A stretch of 53,811 nt of DNA from Acidobacteriota bacterium (lineage in GTDB: Bacteria > Acidobacteriota > Blastocatellia > Pyrinomonadales > Pyrinomonadaceae): the NCBI GenBank assembly GCA_003223025.1, contig QHXR01000010.1, positions 1 through 53,811 on the forward strand. Reading direction: 5' to 3'. A program made the position numbers and the translations under genes. Under the pieces are notes generated by a model, which did not search any database, was not told the origin of the DNA, and was given only the letters and a program-made list of their open reading frames with translations. Shown in pieces: positions 53,104 to 53,811 of this stretch (positions within the stretch are counted from its first letter, which is position 1; each line of letters starts with the position of its first letter).

Positions 53104-53166
53104 GCAATTAGCAATTAGCAGTTAGCGAAGAACGCTCCTGCTAATTGCTAGCTGCTAATTGCTAGA
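53104..53166. repeat. Heptanucleotide repeat as an inverted pair in the rpsG-fusA spacer
   Basis: CAATTAG units on the left face CTAATTG units on the right around a centre near 53134 (GAAGAACGCTC). The array can fold into a hairpin and ends three bases before the fusA ATG. Confidence 0.9.
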
Positions 53167-53169
53167 AAA

Positions 53170-53811
53170 ATGGCAAACATAAGTTTAGACAAATTCAGAA
53201 ACATCGGCATTATGGCCCATATCGACGCGGGTAAGACCACGGCGACGGAGCGCATTTTGTTCTATACGGGTGTTTCGCACAAAATCGGCGAAGTTCACGA
53301 AGGAACTGCGACGATGGACTGGATGGAGCAGGAGCAAGAGCGCGGGATTACGATCACGTCCGCTGCAACTACCTGTTTCTGGACCCGCAACGGCGTCGAG
53401 CACCGCATCAATATTATTGATACACCGGGACACGTTGACTTCACTATGGAAGTCGAACGGTCTCTTCGTGTGTTGGACGGTGCAGTTTGTGTGTTTGATG
53501 GAGTCGCCGGTGTTGAGCCGCAATCTGAAACAGTTTGGCGTCAGGCCGACAAGTACGGCGTTCCGCGTATTTGCTTTATCAATAAGCTTGATCGTGCGGG
53601 TGCCTCGTTTGATCGCTCGTTCGATTCGATCCTCAAACGCCTCGGTGCAAACGCCGTCGCGATGCAGATCCCGATCGGCCTTGAAGATCAGTTCAAGGGC
53701 GTTGTTGATCTCATCACGATGAAAGCTTTCGTCTGGAACGATGAAGCCAAAGGCGCAAAATACGACATTACAGATATCCCGGCAGACTTAGTTGACGCCG
53801 CAAAAGAAGCT
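53170..53811 (+). CDS. fusA: Elongation factor G, partial (3' end cut by window)
   Basis: The visible 214 residues are the GTP-binding domain of EF-G: G1 AHIDAGKTT, switch I and G2 [12 protein letters not shown]3 DTPGHVDF, and G4 NKLDR (NKMDR in many EF-Gs). EF-G drives ribosomal translocation. The gene follows rpsG in the normal str order. The mRNA has no clear ribosome site because the inverted heptamer array occupies the spacer. Confidence 0.97.
   Translation, partial: MANISLDKFRNIGIMAHIDAGKTTATERILFYTGVSHKIGEVHEGTATMDWMEQEQERGITITSAATTCFWTRNGVEHRINIIDTPGHVDFTMEVERSLRVLDGAVCVFDGVAGVEPQSETVWRQADKYGVPRICFINKLDRAGASFDRSFDSILKRLGANAVAMQIPIGLEDQFKGVVDLITMKAFVWNDEAKGAKYDITDIPADLVDAAKEA

Overview
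The window most resembles a chromosome segment from an Acidobacteriota bacterium, probably class Blastocatellia near Pyrinomonadales. This is inferred from a VWFA-related protein of the type typical of Acidobacteria, GTP-type PEP carboxykinase, a serine/threonine kinase with a membrane tail, and intergenic regions packed with heptanucleotide tandem repeats and nested palindromes. GC is moderate, genes are dense on both strands, and there is one tRNA. No phage, insertion-sequence transposase or CRISPR array was seen. The first gene (msrP) and the last (fusA) are cut by the window edges.

Layout. 1-1.4 kb: the envelope methionine-sulfoxide repair pair msrP-msrQ. 1.4-8 kb: a DnaC-like ATPase, a receiver-like protein with a repeat-derived tail, a TetR-S41 peptidase pair with a clear operator, a creatininase-like protein, a decayed rarA and an isochorismatase-family hydrolase. 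8.3-15 kb: signalling genes, namely a 1381-aa CheB-CheR-PAS-histidine kinase, its NarL-type regulator, a small PAS protein resembling photoactive yellow protein, and a Crp/Fnr regulator. 15.2-25.3 kb: a galactose region with a glycosyltransferase, UDP-galactopyranose mutase, galE, a 48-aa ORF, galT, galK, two GH1-like glycosidases and a GH43 enzyme. It could take galactosides to UDP-galactose and UDP-galactofuranose and on to a surface glycan.

26-36.5 kb: a TPR protein, tRNA-Phe, a proline-rich lipoprotein, recA, a membrane serine/threonine kinase coupled to a VWA protein, crcB behind a fluoride riboswitch, and xseA and xseB with a DUF2939-like gene between them. 36.5-48.5 kb: a BI-1 family protein, a methyltransferase, pckG, an EamA transporter with a repeat-built loop, a secreted phosphatase, the cluster ppk1 / secreted kinase-like protein / DUF4956, and a 2Fe-2S protein. 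48.6-51.7 kb: an unrecognised locus encoding a small membrane peptide, a six-cysteine secreted peptide, a large helical-repeat protein and a membrane-anchored thioredoxin-fold protein without CxxC. 52.2 kb to the end: rpsL, rpsG and fusA, with repeat arrays in both spacers.

Three things stand out: the 49-51.7 kb locus, the ppk1/kinase-like/DUF4956 cluster, and the repeat biology. Heptamer arrays and mirror-symmetric nested palindromes occupy many spacers, run into coding sequence at two or three loci, and sit next to a degraded rarA. All functional statements come from reading sequence and motifs; no database search was run.
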